NCBI GenBank assembly: GCA_913057785.1
Contig: CAJXPD010000017.1
Span: 1 to 62,978 of the forward strand
DNA: 62,978 bases
Direction: 5' to 3'
Origin: an uncultured Lewinella sp.
Lineage (GTDB): Bacteria; Bacteroidota; Bacteroidia; Chitinophagales; Saprospiraceae
The notes below the pieces were generated by a model. That model had not been told where the DNA came from. It made no database searches and saw only the letters and a list, made by a program, of their open reading frames with translations. Shown here one piece after another: positions 36,531 through 46,278 of the stretch. A program made the position numbers and the translations under genes. Numbering within the stretch: the first letter of the stretch is position 1; the number at the start of each line of letters is the position of its first letter.

Positions 36531-39281
36531 ATGAATTCTCTACCTTGTCTACTAAACTATTCTACTAAGTTATTCTTTCCAATTGGCTTTGCCATACTTG
36601 TCTGCGGTACAACTCTTGGGTGCGTATCGGAACGTACAGTTGAGGAGAAAATTGATGTACTATGGTCTAATATTACCACTGATGAAGAAGCAGATAGAGG
36701 CTTGATCTTACAGTGGTGTGAAGAGTTGGAGCAACTAGCCCGAAGGCAGCCAGAGCTATACGCAGATTATCTTCTAGGTGCCCATGCCATGGCATCTGCT
36801 CATTCCCGAAACTATGAAGAGTGGATGATTCCTTTGAATAAGGGGTTGGAGGATTTGGCTAGGTATGAAGAATACTTGAAAATGGAGAATATCTTTCATA
36901 CCAAGGTGTTTATTCTATATGAAGATGCAAGGATTCACGACTCTAAAGGGATGGTGGACTTAGCCGAAGCTAAGTATCAGAGGGTCTGGGAAAGTCTACC
37001 TGAACAACATCCGGACTCCTATATGTTAGTCGCGTTTCAAAATGCCCTGCCGATTTCGCTAGCACAACTAGCTTTATTCCAAGGTGACTACAAGAAGGCT
37101 GAATCTTGGCTTGATATACTATGGGAGAAACTCAATAAAGATGATGATCAATATCCAGGGATAGCTTTTGGTATCTGGGCTCAAGTTGAGCAGGCAAAAG
37201 GTAATGATCAACAAGCTATAGTGAACTACGAAACTGCGATTCAGTATTTTTTGAAAAACAATCCTGGTCCCAAGCCTGGGCATTTCATGGAACTCTGCAT
37301 GAATTTTGCGGAGCTTCTGCGGCAAAGAGGTGAATTCGATAAGGCACTGCGGGTTATTTCCGAAGCTGCTCAAGAGGAACTTGAGGGAGAAAGGCATGCT
37401 GTTTATAGAACCTATCAGATGGCCAAAATTCTTCTTTCTCAGGGCAAATTTGATGAGGCTGTTCAGCAGGTAACCCAAGCCCTTTCTCTGAGTAGAGCGG
37501 TAACCGATGATGAGTACTATTGGCATGCTAAGATCTTGTCGGTCCAAGCCGAAATTGAGTTGGCTCAAGAGCATTGGGAGTCATCTGCCAGAACGGCACA
37601 ATTAGGTTTAGATCAATTAAATGCTGCCGACCTTAGTTACAATATTGAAGCGAGTCCTGATCCCCGCGAAATTGAATCCAAATTGGATGCTCTTCCGCTG
37701 TTGATCACCAAAGCTATGGCTCTGTCAAGAGGACAATTAAATTTAGACTCACCTTCAATTGAGACCTTGAAATTGGCATTGCAGACATTTACTCGTGCTA
37801 TTGAACTTATAAGAATCCTTCGAGCAGAGTATAAGGATGATGAGGTAAAAGAGTTCTTGTCTAGCTCCTCCTTCACGCTCTTCGAACCAGCTATTTCTAC
37901 TGCATTTGAACTCTATTCAAAAACGAAGGAAAATGAATTTCTCCAGCAAGGCTTAAAGATTGCTGAAACAAGTAGATCGCTGTCACTCCTGGAGAACCTG
38001 AAGGGGCAGCAGGTTCAATCGCAATTAGGCATTCCGGAACATGTCCTAGAAGAGGAGAACCGTTTGAAATTGCAAATTGGCAAATTGGAACAAGAGCTGA
38101 AACAAGCTAAAGACGAGAAGTGGAAAGCTCAATTCCGACAATTGCTTTCAGAACGCAGAGCAGCTTATCTAGCTTGGCAGGAAGACCTTCAGAAACAATA
38201 CCCTTCTTATTACGAATTGAAATACGAGGAAGAGCCACTAGTTTTGGAGGAGGTACAATCTTCACTGGATAAAAATGAAGCCATCTTATCTTTCTTTTGG
38301 GGAGAGCAGAACATCTATGGTATTTTGATTTCTTCAGAGGCCGCCAGCTTTAAAAAATTAAAGCAGGGAAAGGAATTAATCGATGCTATACCGACTTTTA
38401 GGAAAGAAATTTCATCTAGGAGGGGAGGGAACTCCAGCCTTAAGTTGAAAAAGTTAATTGCTTCAGGGCATACTATTTACAATCAACTGTTAGCACCCTT
38501 TGGCAGCATTCCGGAGAATCTAATTCTAGTCACAGATGGACCACTTCATTACCTGCCGATGGCAGCTCTTCCGACGGAACAAATTGACACGGATTCACCT
38601 AGAGATATACCTTATCTAATTGAAAAACATGCCATAAAACGTATTTTTTCGCTGGCCATTTGGCTTAGACACATTAGGGCGGATAAAGATCAGGCGGCCC
38701 GACAGTCTAGTTCTGCCGTGGACACCCTCCTAGTGGTGGCTCCATCAAGCTTTCCAGATAATAGCCAGCTTTCTTTGGATTCAGTGGCCTTGAGGGAGGT
38801 CTTTGGTGAAAAAGTTCTATTGGTGCGAGAAGTGAATACAGCACGTGTAAAAGCATTGCTAAAGCACAACTATAAGTATGTGCTGATCTTCTCCCATGCC
38901 GCTGCCGGGGAAGGACGCCCCTATATACAATTATCTTCCGACAGCTTATTCCTGGAAGAAATCTATCATTCTGATATGGGTACTAGCTTTATCGTCCTGG
39001 GAGCCTGTGAATCTGGCGTAGGAGAAGACCGGAAAGGCGAAGGTGTTTTGAGTCTCGGGAGAGCCTTTATTTATCAGGATATCCCGAATGCAGCAATGAC
39101 TTTATGGAAGGTCCCTGATGGTCACTCCTTGACTATCACACAGACCCTTTTGAAAAACCATATCCAAGGAGGGCAGAATCCTGCCCAAGCCCTGCGTAAT
39201 GCCCAGTTGGCCTTGTTGCACAGTGAGAAGGCTACGGGCTTACCCTATCAGTGGGCAGGTTTCGTTGCCATTGGACAATAG
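36531..39281 (+). CDS. Exported TPR-CHAT caspase-like protease
   Basis: A 916-aa protein with a signal sequence whose end GTTLGC (Cys31) may be a lipidation site, though the lipobox is not ideal. Residues about 60-480 hold TPR-like repeats (for example KALRVISEAAQEEL, GKFDEAVQQVTQALSLS), 530-580 a coiled coil, and about 640-916 a CHAT domain. The catalytic dyad is His789 (IFSHAAAG) and Cys826 (LGACESG), followed by GRAFIYQDIPNAAMTLWKV. CHAT peptidases cut specific partners upon activation. It converges with a sigma/anti-sigma-like pair on the other strand. I choose ATG 36531 because it starts the signal sequence. Confidence 0.85.
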   Translation: MNSLPCLLNYSTKLFFPIGFAILVCGTTLGCVSERTVEEKIDVLWSNITTDEEADRGLILQWCEELEQLARRQPELYADYLLGAHAMASAHSRNYEEWMIPLNKGLEDLARYEEYLKMENIFHTKVFILYEDARIHDSKGMVDLAEAKYQRVWESLPEQHPDSYMLVAFQNALPISLAQLALFQGDYKKAESWLDILWEKLNKDDDQYPGIAFGIWAQVEQAKGNDQQAIVNYETAIQYFLKNNPGPKPGHFMELCMNFAELLRQRGEFDKALRVISEAAQEELEGERHAVYRTYQMAKILLSQGKFDEAVQQVTQALSLSRAVTDDEYYWHAKILSVQAEIELAQEHWESSARTAQLGLDQLNAADLSYNIEASPDPREIESKLDALPLLITKAMALSRGQLNLDSPSIETLKLALQTFTRAIELIRILRAEYKDDEVKEFLSSSSFTLFEPAISTAFELYSKTKENEFLQQGLKIAETSRSLSLLENLKGQQVQSQLGIPEHVLEEENRLKLQIGKLEQELKQAKDEKWKAQFRQLLSERRAAYLAWQEDLQKQYPSYYELKYEEEPLVLEEVQSSLDKNEAILSFFWGEQNIYGILISSEAASFKKLKQGKELIDAIPTFRKEISSRRGGNSSLKLKKLIASGHTIYNQLLAPFGSIPENLILVTDGPLHYLPMAALPTEQIDTDSPRDIPYLIEKHAIKRIFSLAIWLRHIRADKDQAARQSSSAVDTLLVVAPSSFPDNSQLSLDSVALREVFGEKVLLVREVNTARVKALLKHNYKYVLIFSHAAAGEGRPYIQLSSDSLFLEEIYHSDMGTSFIVLGACESGVGEDRKGEGVLSLGRAFIYQDIPNAAMTLWKVPDGHSLTITQTLLKNHIQGGQNPAQALRNAQLALLHSEKATGLPYQWAGFVAIGQ

Positions 39282-39292
39282 TCGATGGAGGT

Positions 39293-40087
39293 TTATTTCT
39301 TAGGCTCCGCTTTAAGAACCTCTTGTACTTGTTGATAATATCGATGATCCGCATCATTGAGGATCTGTTGCCAGACTATACGAGTTGAGTCCTGCTGCCC
39401 CAAGAGAAAGTGGGATATTCCAAGATAGAAAGTGGCAGCTTCTTTGAAAAAAGGTAGAGCGGGGCTTTGCAAGATTTCGGAGAATTGTGCTTTGGCTGCT
39501 TCTACATCTAGTTGTTCTCGGAGTAGAATTTTACCATATTCAAGACGCATCTCATAATCATCGTCATCTTTAGAAAGATTTTCTAAGTACTCAGCTAAAA
39601 GTGGTAGAGCCTCCAGGTGTTGTTCAGCTTCAATTAACTGTTGTGCTTCCCTCAACTTTGCATCATCTTCCTCCCCAAGACTCTGTAGGCCAGTTTCATA
39701 AGGAAGATACTCCTCCCATTGGGGCAGCCTCTTCCTGAATTCCTCCCTAGGCGATTTTTCGACGATAGGTTCTACCAATTCCACTGATGAAGAAGGATAG
39801 AGGAACATTACAAGGACTATTGCAGCAGAGATTAATAAACCTACTAACAACTGCATTTTTCGCTTCACACGAACTTGGTCCTCGCGTTTCATTTTCTCTA
39901 TTTCCGCTAAGACTCCAAAACTGGTACGTTCCTTCATATCAGACCTAAACTGCTTAAACCAATCTACCTCATCGGCAAAGGCTTTATCATTCGCCATCCG
40001 CTCCTCGATAGATTTGGACTCATCAGCAGCGCATTCCTTATTTAGGTAACGCTCAATCAACTCATAGGTGGACTCCTCTTGATTCAT
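39293..40087 (-). CDS. Single-pass membrane protein with TPRs, probable anti-sigma factor
   Basis: A 264-aa protein. The cytosolic N-terminus (1-75) has the pattern YELIERYLNKEC...ESKSIEERMANDKAFADEV, which is seen in anti-sigma and sigma-partner proteins of Bacteroidota. One membrane helix covers about 79-97. The outer part (100-264) is TPR-like with a Gln/Glu-rich helix (LREAQQLIEAEQHLEALPLL). It sits 42 bp downstream of a sigma factor gene and is co-directional with it. It probably holds the sigma factor at the membrane and senses a signal through its outer TPR part. Confidence 0.7.
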   Translation of the reverse strand: MNQEESTYELIERYLNKECAADESKSIEERMANDKAFADEVDWFKQFRSDMKERTSFGVLAEIEKMKREDQVRVKRKMQLLVGLLISAAIVLVMFLYPSSSVELVEPIVEKSPREEFRKRLPQWEEYLPYETGLQSLGEEDDAKLREAQQLIEAEQHLEALPLLAEYLENLSKDDDDYEMRLEYGKILLREQLDVEAAKAQFSEILQSPALPFFKEAATFYLGISHFLLGQQDSTRIVWQQILNDADHRYYQQVQEVLKAEPKK

Positions 40088-40129
40088 GACTTTACTTTGG
40101 GTTCCCTTTGGTACCGGTCTGAGGGAGCA

Positions 40130-40717
40130 TTAATTTAAATCGGGGTTTTGGACCATTAGCTTTCGTAGCTTATCAATCGCTCTAAACTTGGCTACGCGGG
40201 CTGCCCCGCTAGTGGGAAAATCCATCTCAGAAGCTATTTCTTCATGTGATTTTTCCTGCAGATAGTAAGCTACTATTATTTTTCTGTGCTTTGGTTCCAG
40301 GAGATAGAGATACTTGTGGATAAGCTGTAGTCTTTCGGCTTTCTTTTTTTCTTCTTCTTCTAAGCTGAGATAAGCATTCAAGTTAACATATTCAGTAAAA
40401 TCAGCATTCGTTACAGAAGACCGACCTTTTTTTTTCATTTTTTTTAGCCAGATCCGAATGCAGATGGAAAAATAAAATTGTCTTAAGGGAACGCTGAGAA
40501 TGAAGTCGGCTTTTCCGCAATAGCGAAGTAATGCGACAGCTCCCTCTTGTATCAGATCCCAGCCTTCGTAACGTGGAGAATGATATTTTTTGAGCAAGCC
40601 CCAGATCAAAGGAAAGGTCTGTTTATTCAACTCCCTTATGGCATCTGTGTTACCTGCACAATAACCCCTAAATAATTGATAGTCTGGATGCTGGTCTTCG
40701 TCAGTGTCTTTATTCAT
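40130..40717 (-). CDS. ECF-like sigma-70 family RNA polymerase sigma factor
   Basis: A 195-aa protein. Region 2 appears as WDLIQEGAVALLRYCGKADF (about 54-73), and region 4 as LLEPKHRKIIVAYYLQEKSHEEIASEM, ending in FRAIDKLRKLM. The linker includes KKMKKKGR, encoded by two homopolymer runs (A8 and A9) at 40427-40445. The sigma factor directs RNA polymerase to its own regulon and is probably controlled by the membrane TPR protein encoded just downstream. A candidate -7 box TATATTTG lies at 40841-40834. Confidence 0.85.
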   Translation of the reverse strand: MNKDTDEDQHPDYQLFRGYCAGNTDAIRELNKQTFPLIWGLLKKYHSPRYEGWDLIQEGAVALLRYCGKADFILSVPLRQFYFSICIRIWLKKMKKKGRSSVTNADFTEYVNLNAYLSLEEEEKKKAERLQLIHKYLYLLEPKHRKIIVAYYLQEKSHEEIASEMDFPTSGAARVAKFRAIDKLRKLMVQNPDLN

Positions 40718-41276
40718 TATCCAGTGATACCCTTATGATAATCTCATGTTCAGTAAAAAAAACATCCTATAGCTGTAACAAATCGCCTTCAGGAAGAATA
40801 AGCTTGGTGATTGTACTTCTGCAAGGATGGGTTCAAATATAGAAAACTAAGCTTGTATTACTTGAATCCCACGAATAGGAATTGAACTAAGGTCTATCTG
40901 ATGCTCAATAGGGCTATGCAGAAAAACAATTAGAATAACATGTGCGAATTCAAGCATGTTCAGGTATTTGACGCTGAAACAAGCGGAAGCGGATATTACC
41001 GCTAACCCCAAAAAACCGCTTTGTTTCTCTCTAAAATTGGACTACACATCGCTCAGATCGGACGATACCTTAGGGGCTATGACCTCCTAAGGCTTTTCCC
41101 GTTTTGCCTGCTTCAAAAGATTTACGGCTAAATCCACTGTCCTGTATTATCCAGTCAGTTATTCTTTGTATTTTAAGATCGTATTAAAGTTTCCCTGGCC
41201 GTTCACCATCTGCTTGCAGTTGGATTAGACGGTCCAGAAACTTCTACAATAAAACAAGGCAAAACGAATCCAACCT
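40718..41276. other. Gene-free divergent region with two hairpins
   Basis: A 559-bp spacer between the sigma factor (minus) and DUF1549 protein (plus) genes. On the minus strand TATATTTG (40841-40834) matches the -7 consensus, giving a leader of about 110 nt for the sigma gene; no TTG at -33 is visible. On the plus strand CCTTAGG/CCTAAGG (41068-41074 with 41086-41092) forms a hairpin followed by CTTTT, and AGCGG/CCGCT pairs near 40990. No reading frame or known RNA was recognised. Confidence 0.35.
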
Positions 41277-44200
41277 ATGCTATATCGACTGGTAGCTAAA
41301 GCTCTATGGCTGTCACTGTTGTCTGTTCTATTATCGAGTTGTGGTGAAGACTATCCCAATTCAGTTCAGCAAGAAATGGCCAAACTCCCCGAAGAAATTG
41401 AATATAATTTCCACGTCAAACCTATCCTGTCCGATCGCTGCTTTGCTTGCCACGGACCAGATGCGCAAAAAAGAGAAGGAGAATTAAGACTAGATGAACC
41501 GGAGGGTGCTTACGCAGCCTTAGCTAGTGGTGCGGGACATGCCATTGTACCTGGTAAGCCTATAAAGAGCCAATTGGTGCAGCGTATCCTTAGTTCCGAT
41601 CCAGAACAGATCATGCCTCCGCCTTCATCGAATTTATTGCTGACTGCCTATGAAAAGGCGCTGCTGATCCGTTGGGTCCAGCAGAAGGCAGCATTCAAAC
41701 CACACTGGGCTTTTACCAAGCCAGAAAAACCAGAAATTCCCTCCACCAATGATACCTCTTGGGGCAAGAATGAGATTGATCAATTTATTTTAAGTCGATT
41801 GGAGTTGCAGGGCGTAAATCCTTCTCCAGCGGCAGAAAAACATCATTTGATTCGTCGCTTATTTTTCGATTTAAATGGACTACCTCCCAGCACGGAACAG
41901 CTTGATTACTGGTTGAACCAGACGGGAGAGAACTGGTATGAATCCTTAGTGGATGAATTGCTCGCCAAGCCAGCTTTTGGAGAACGTATGACTGCACATT
42001 GGCTGGATGTGGCCCGCTTTGCCGATTCGGAAGGTTATCTGGACGATTTTCACCATGCCTTTTGGCCCTATAGAGATTGGTTGATCAATGCTTTTAATGA
42101 GAACTTACCCTATGATCAATTCATTCTCTGGCAAGTGGGAGGAGACCAAATACCTGATGCGAACAGGGAACAGATTTTGGCCACCGCCTTTAACCGCAAT
42201 CACAAGCAGAACTCGGAAGGAGGGATTATCGCTGAAGAGTTTCGGGTAGAATATGTGGCGGATCGAACCAACACGGTCGGAACAGCTTTTATGGGGCTGA
42301 CGATGGGTTGCGCTCGTTGCCATGATCACAAGTATGATCCCATTAGCCAAGAAGATTACTACAAGCTATTCAGTTTCTTCAATTCCACCGTAGAACGGGG
42401 AGATGGCATATTCAGCAGCAATGCTATCGAGTATGGGCAAGGCGTTTCGAATTTTGAATCTATGAACTCAGGGCCTGTATTGGCTTTGCCAAATGAGGAG
42501 GTAGCTGAGATTAGAAAATTTCTCTTGGAAGAAATTGCTGAGAAACAGAATGACATAAGGCAATATCGGGCTGATAATGTAAACGCAGCAAAGGAATGGG
42601 CTAATCAGCCAGTAGGCATTGGCGAACTAGAGAAAAGAGTTAAAGCCGCTACCATTAGCCATTTGACTTTTGATGATATGGATAATGGGACTACACGAGA
42701 CCTCGCCAAAGGAAATAAGCCCGCTACCTATTGGGGAGAAATAACTTCTATAGAAGGGCGCCATGGTAAGGCCATCCGCAGTGACGCCAGTGGCCAATTG
42801 GTAGCAGAAGGAAAGAAGGCTGCTTTCGAACGAATGGAGCCCTTTACCATTAGTTTCTGGATAAATACACCGAAGCTTTTCGAGCGAGCCCACGTCTTAT
42901 TCAACGGAAATGCTAGGATACAAGGATACCGCGGTTGGGACGTTGTGCTGGATTCCAATCGAGTCCATTTTCGCCTCAATCACGCCCATCCCTATCAATC
43001 TTTGAATATCAGAACTGCAGAAGCTCTTTCTACCAACGAATGGACCCACTTTGTCTGGACCTATGATGGTTCCAGTACAGCAAAAGGGATGCGATTGTTT
43101 CAAAACGGGATAGAAGTTGAACCGGTGATAGAAAGAGATTATTTGTACCGTTCATCTCAGCCGTACTTCGACTATGCGCCAACGGTTTATATGCCTTACC
43201 GAGGCATTACAATCGGAAATCGACACTATGATCAAGACTTCACTGGTGGCTTATTAGATGAGGTGCGCATTTTGAATCGAGAGGCAGGAGAGATTGTAGC
43301 ACTTTATTTATACGAACATGAGAAAGGTTCTAAGGCATTCCAAGCTGCTAAGGTAGCTGGAGATGCTACGATTCACGAGTTCTACGATTTATTTATAGAT
43401 GATCAACTGGAAGCGCAGCGACAAGCGTTGCGCCAGATTCAAGCTAGAGAAGTAGAAACCATTGATACAGTTCGAGAGATCATGGTCATGGGAGATTTTG
43501 AAAAGGAACGCCCAACTTATGTTTTGGATAGGGGTGTTTACGATGCACATGGCAAGCCGGTTAGCCGTGAGGTTCCTAGCTCCATTTTGCCATGGCCTGA
43601 GGACCTGCCAAGAAACCGATTGGGATTGGGGCAATGGTTAATCCATCCAGACCACCCCCTGACCTCAAGGGTTGCGGTCAACCAAATATGGTATTTAATG
43701 TTTGGGCGGGGAATTGTGGAGACCGTGGAAGATTTTGGGAACCAAGGTGCTTTGCCATCTCATCCTGCTTTGTTGGATTGGTTGGCACTTAATTTTCAGG
43801 AAAATGACTGGAACTTAAAAGAGTTGATAAAGCTCATGGTAAGTAGTGCTACTTATCGTCAATCCTCCAAAATTCGGCCTGACCTAGCTGAATTGGATCC
43901 AGACAATCAATGGTTACATCGGGGCCCAAGATACCGACGGTCTGCCGAGATGGTACGTGATAATATTCTGGCTGTGAGCGGTCTGTTAAATGATAAACTT
44001 GGCGGTCCTTCGACCTTTCCGTATCAGCCAGCAGGACTCTGGAAGGAAGTGATGACGCACCCATTTTTCCCAGAATATGAGGAAGACCCCGAGTCTGGAC
44101 TCTACCGAAGGAGTATCTACACCTTTTGGAAGCGAAATATGCCAGCGCCTAGCATGTTGATATTTGATGCTTCTTCTCGAGCGGAATGTCAGGTCCGAAG

Positions 44201-44561
44201 ACAAAGGAGCAGTACTCCTCTGCAAGCCTTGGTGTTGCTGAATGACCCGCAAGCTATAGAAGGCTGTCGAGCATTAGCGGAACGAACCTATGCGAATGCG
44301 CAAGGAGATGTAAAAAAGGCTGCAGAACTTGTTTTTCGTATTCTGACCAGTAGGTTGCCTTCGGCAAAAGAACTCAACATATTGGAAAAGCAATATCAGG
44401 ATGAGTTAGCCTATTTTCAAGCCAACCAAAATAGAACACAGGAATACCTAAATATTGGTTACCGTCCTCCAAAGAAAGAGATTCCCCGACCCGAGTTAGC
44501 TGCGCTAGCCCGAGTAGCCAATACTGTTTTGAATTCGACGGAAGCCTATTATAAGAATTAA
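41277..44561 (+). CDS. PSD1-type planctomycete cytochrome c, LamG, DUF1549/DUF1553 protein
   Basis: A 1094-aa lipoprotein (LLSSC, Cys22). A single c-heme motif C55-x-x-C58-H59 lies in the planctomycete cytochrome C domain (about 45-105, with GPDAQKREGELRLDEP). DUF1549 spans about 165-375, a LamG/concanavalin-like domain about 475-685 and DUF1553 about 790-1060 (RNRLGLGQWL, HPLTSRVAVNQIW). The architecture is common in Planctomycetes and Verrucomicrobia, rarer in Bacteroidota. Role unknown; polymer binding plus electron transfer has been proposed. The DUF1501 gene follows by 21 bp, the usual partner. Confidence 0.88.
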   Translation: MLYRLVAKALWLSLLSVLLSSCGEDYPNSVQQEMAKLPEEIEYNFHVKPILSDRCFACHGPDAQKREGELRLDEPEGAYAALASGAGHAIVPGKPIKSQLVQRILSSDPEQIMPPPSSNLLLTAYEKALLIRWVQQKAAFKPHWAFTKPEKPEIPSTNDTSWGKNEIDQFILSRLELQGVNPSPAAEKHHLIRRLFFDLNGLPPSTEQLDYWLNQTGENWYESLVDELLAKPAFGERMTAHWLDVARFADSEGYLDDFHHAFWPYRDWLINAFNENLPYDQFILWQVGGDQIPDANREQILATAFNRNHKQNSEGGIIAEEFRVEYVADRTNTVGTAFMGLTMGCARCHDHKYDPISQEDYYKLFSFFNSTVERGDGIFSSNAIEYGQGVSNFESMNSGPVLALPNEEVAEIRKFLLEEIAEKQNDIRQYRADNVNAAKEWANQPVGIGELEKRVKAATISHLTFDDMDNGTTRDLAKGNKPATYWGEITSIEGRHGKAIRSDASGQLVAEGKKAAFERMEPFTISFWINTPKLFERAHVLFNGNARIQGYRGWDVVLDSNRVHFRLNHAHPYQSLNIRTAEALSTNEWTHFVWTYDGSSTAKGMRLFQNGIEVEPVIERDYLYRSSQPYFDYAPTVYMPYRGITIGNRHYDQDFTGGLLDEVRILNREAGEIVALYLYEHEKGSKAFQAAKVAGDATIHEFYDLFIDDQLEAQRQALRQIQAREVETIDTVREIMVMGDFEKERPTYVLDRGVYDAHGKPVSREVPSSILPWPEDLPRNRLGLGQWLIHPDHPLTSRVAVNQIWYLMFGRGIVETVEDFGNQGALPSHPALLDWLALNFQENDWNLKELIKLMVSSATYRQSSKIRPDLAELDPDNQWLHRGPRYRRSAEMVRDNILAVSGLLNDKLGGPSTFPYQPAGLWKEVMTHPFFPEYEEDPESGLYRRSIYTFWKRNMPAPSMLIFDASSRAECQVRRQRSSTPLQALVLLNDPQAIEGCRALAERTYANAQGDVKKAAELVFRILTSRLPSAKELNILEKQYQDELAYFQANQNRTQEYLNIGYRPPKKEIPRPELAALARVANTVLNSTEAYYKN

Positions 44562-44582
44562 AGATCTAGGAAAAATACTATC

Positions 44583-46052
44583 ATGCCGATCAATCCAGAT
44601 ATACAGAAGGCCGAGTATTTGAAAACTCGCCGCGAGTTTCTCCGCACCACTACCAAAGGACTTGGAGCTTTGGCCATGGGTTCATTAATGTTCCCGTCTA
44701 CTGGGAATACCCAGCATCTAGCAAAGGCAGTTCCTGAGAATGGACTATTGCAACAATTGCATCATGTGCCAACTGCTAAAAGAGTCATTTATTTGTTTCA
44801 AAGCGGGGGCCCTAGCCAAATAGAATTGTTCGACCATAAGCCGGAATTGAATAAAAGATGGGGGGAGGAAATTCCAGATAGTGTTAGGGGGAATCAACGT
44901 ATAACCGGGATGTTAGCTGCTCAATCCAGCTTTCCCTTGGTCGGTTCCGTGTATGACTTTTATCAACATCCAAAAACAGGTGGATACTTTAGTAGTTTGG
45001 TGCCCAATATTGCCAATATTGCGGAAGATATTTGTGTGGTTAACTCGATGTATACAGAGGCCATTAACCATGAGCCTGCCATTGTCTTTATGCAAACTGG
45101 CTCACAGCAAACGGGGAGGCCTAGTATGGGAGCCTGGATGAGTTATGGTTTGGGGAGTCCCAACGAGAATTTGCCTGCTTTTATCGTATTACTTTCCAAG
45201 GGGAAACCAGATACCCAAAACTTGAATATGCAAGCCTGGTCCAATGGTTTCTTGCCTTCCCACCATCAAGGCGTGCAGTTCCGGTCTGGTTATGATCCAG
45301 TGTTATACTTAAGCAATCCTGATGGGATAGATCGAGCGAGTAGAAGGCGAGAGTTGGATTACTTAAAGCAGTTAGAGGCAGAACAAAAGAGTGCTTGGGG
45401 AGATCCAGAATTTGATTCAAAACTAAGTCAGTACGAAATGGCCTATCGCATGCAGACGAGCGTACCTGAGGTAACTGATTTATCGGATGAGCCAGATTAT
45501 ATCTTCGATTTATATGGCCCTGATGCGAGAATTCCAGGAACTTATGCTGCCAATTGCTTACTAGCAAGACGCTTAGCAGAAAGAGATGTACGTTTTATAC
45601 AATTGTACCATATGGGCTGGGATCAGCATGGAAACCTACCGAATGATATCAAGAGAATGGCTCGTTCTAGTGATCAAGCCTCTGCAGCATTGATTACTGA
45701 TCTAAAACAAAGAGGGTTGTTGGATGATACAATCGTTGTTTGGGGTGGCGAATTTGGCCGAACCAGTTTCTCACAAGGTCGCCTGCGAAAGGATAACTAC
45801 GGCCGAGACCACCATCCGCGTTGCTTTTCAATGTGGATGGCTGGCGGGGGATTTAAACCCGGTATGTCCTATGGCCAAACGGATGACTTTAGCTATAATG
45901 TGGCTAAGAACGGAGTCCATATTCACGACTTCCAAGCCACACTACTGCACCTCCTGGGGATTGATCATGAACGACTAACCTTTAAACATCAAGGACGCAG
46001 ATATCGTCTGACTGATGTGCACGGTCATGTAGTTAAAGATCTACTGGCTTAG
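44583..46052 (+). CDS. DUF1501 protein, alkaline-phosphatase-like fold
   Basis: A 489-aa protein with a Tat-type signal (RREFLRTTTKGLGALAMG, about 16-33). The fold includes YLFQSGGPSQIELFDHKPEL, VVWGGEFGRTSFSQG and the metal-type histidines in GRDHHPRCFSMWMAGGG, all hallmarks of DUF1501, which is related to sulfatases and alkaline phosphatases. Tat export fits a metal or folded cofactor. It always travels with DUF1549/DUF1553 proteins and does so here at 21 bp distance. Reaction unknown. Confidence 0.9.
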   Translation: MPINPDIQKAEYLKTRREFLRTTTKGLGALAMGSLMFPSTGNTQHLAKAVPENGLLQQLHHVPTAKRVIYLFQSGGPSQIELFDHKPELNKRWGEEIPDSVRGNQRITGMLAAQSSFPLVGSVYDFYQHPKTGGYFSSLVPNIANIAEDICVVNSMYTEAINHEPAIVFMQTGSQQTGRPSMGAWMSYGLGSPNENLPAFIVLLSKGKPDTQNLNMQAWSNGFLPSHHQGVQFRSGYDPVLYLSNPDGIDRASRRRELDYLKQLEAEQKSAWGDPEFDSKLSQYEMAYRMQTSVPEVTDLSDEPDYIFDLYGPDARIPGTYAANCLLARRLAERDVRFIQLYHMGWDQHGNLPNDIKRMARSSDQASAALITDLKQRGLLDDTIVVWGGEFGRTSFSQGRLRKDNYGRDHHPRCFSMWMAGGGFKPGMSYGQTDDFSYNVAKNGVHIHDFQATLLHLLGIDHERLTFKHQGRRYRLTDVHGHVVKDLLA

Positions 46053-46162
46053 TGGGTAAAGAAGAGTTTTCGATTATACTTGCATGCCGTAGAAATGACT
46101 GTCTTAAGCTCGTACGCACAGGAAACTTGACAGAAATCAATATAAGAAATCGCTCGATTTCC

Positions 46163-46220
46163 TAAGATATTATTATCTTAACGGGTAGTCTCCTCACAGT
46201 ATAACCTCAATTCAGGTTAT
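46163..46220 (+). other. Two tandem hairpins before the orphan gene pair
   Basis: TAAGATA/TATCTTA (46163-46180, 4-nt loop) and ATAACCT/AGGTTAT (46201-46220, 6-nt loop) occur 20 bp apart in the 226-bp spacer between DUF1501 and the 225-aa gene. They are AT-rich and lack a strong U tract, so a leader or binding site is as likely as termination. Confidence 0.3.
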
Positions 46221-46278
46221 ATCCAATCCTAATTTTCATTAGTGTCTCGCCCTTTTTTTAACGCTAAACTGATAAACC

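Noticed and set aside
41068..41098. Plus-strand hairpin with CTTTT as the end of a second small RNA
   Set aside because: The T run is only four bases, no promoter is evident upstream, and the loop is long; too weak to call.
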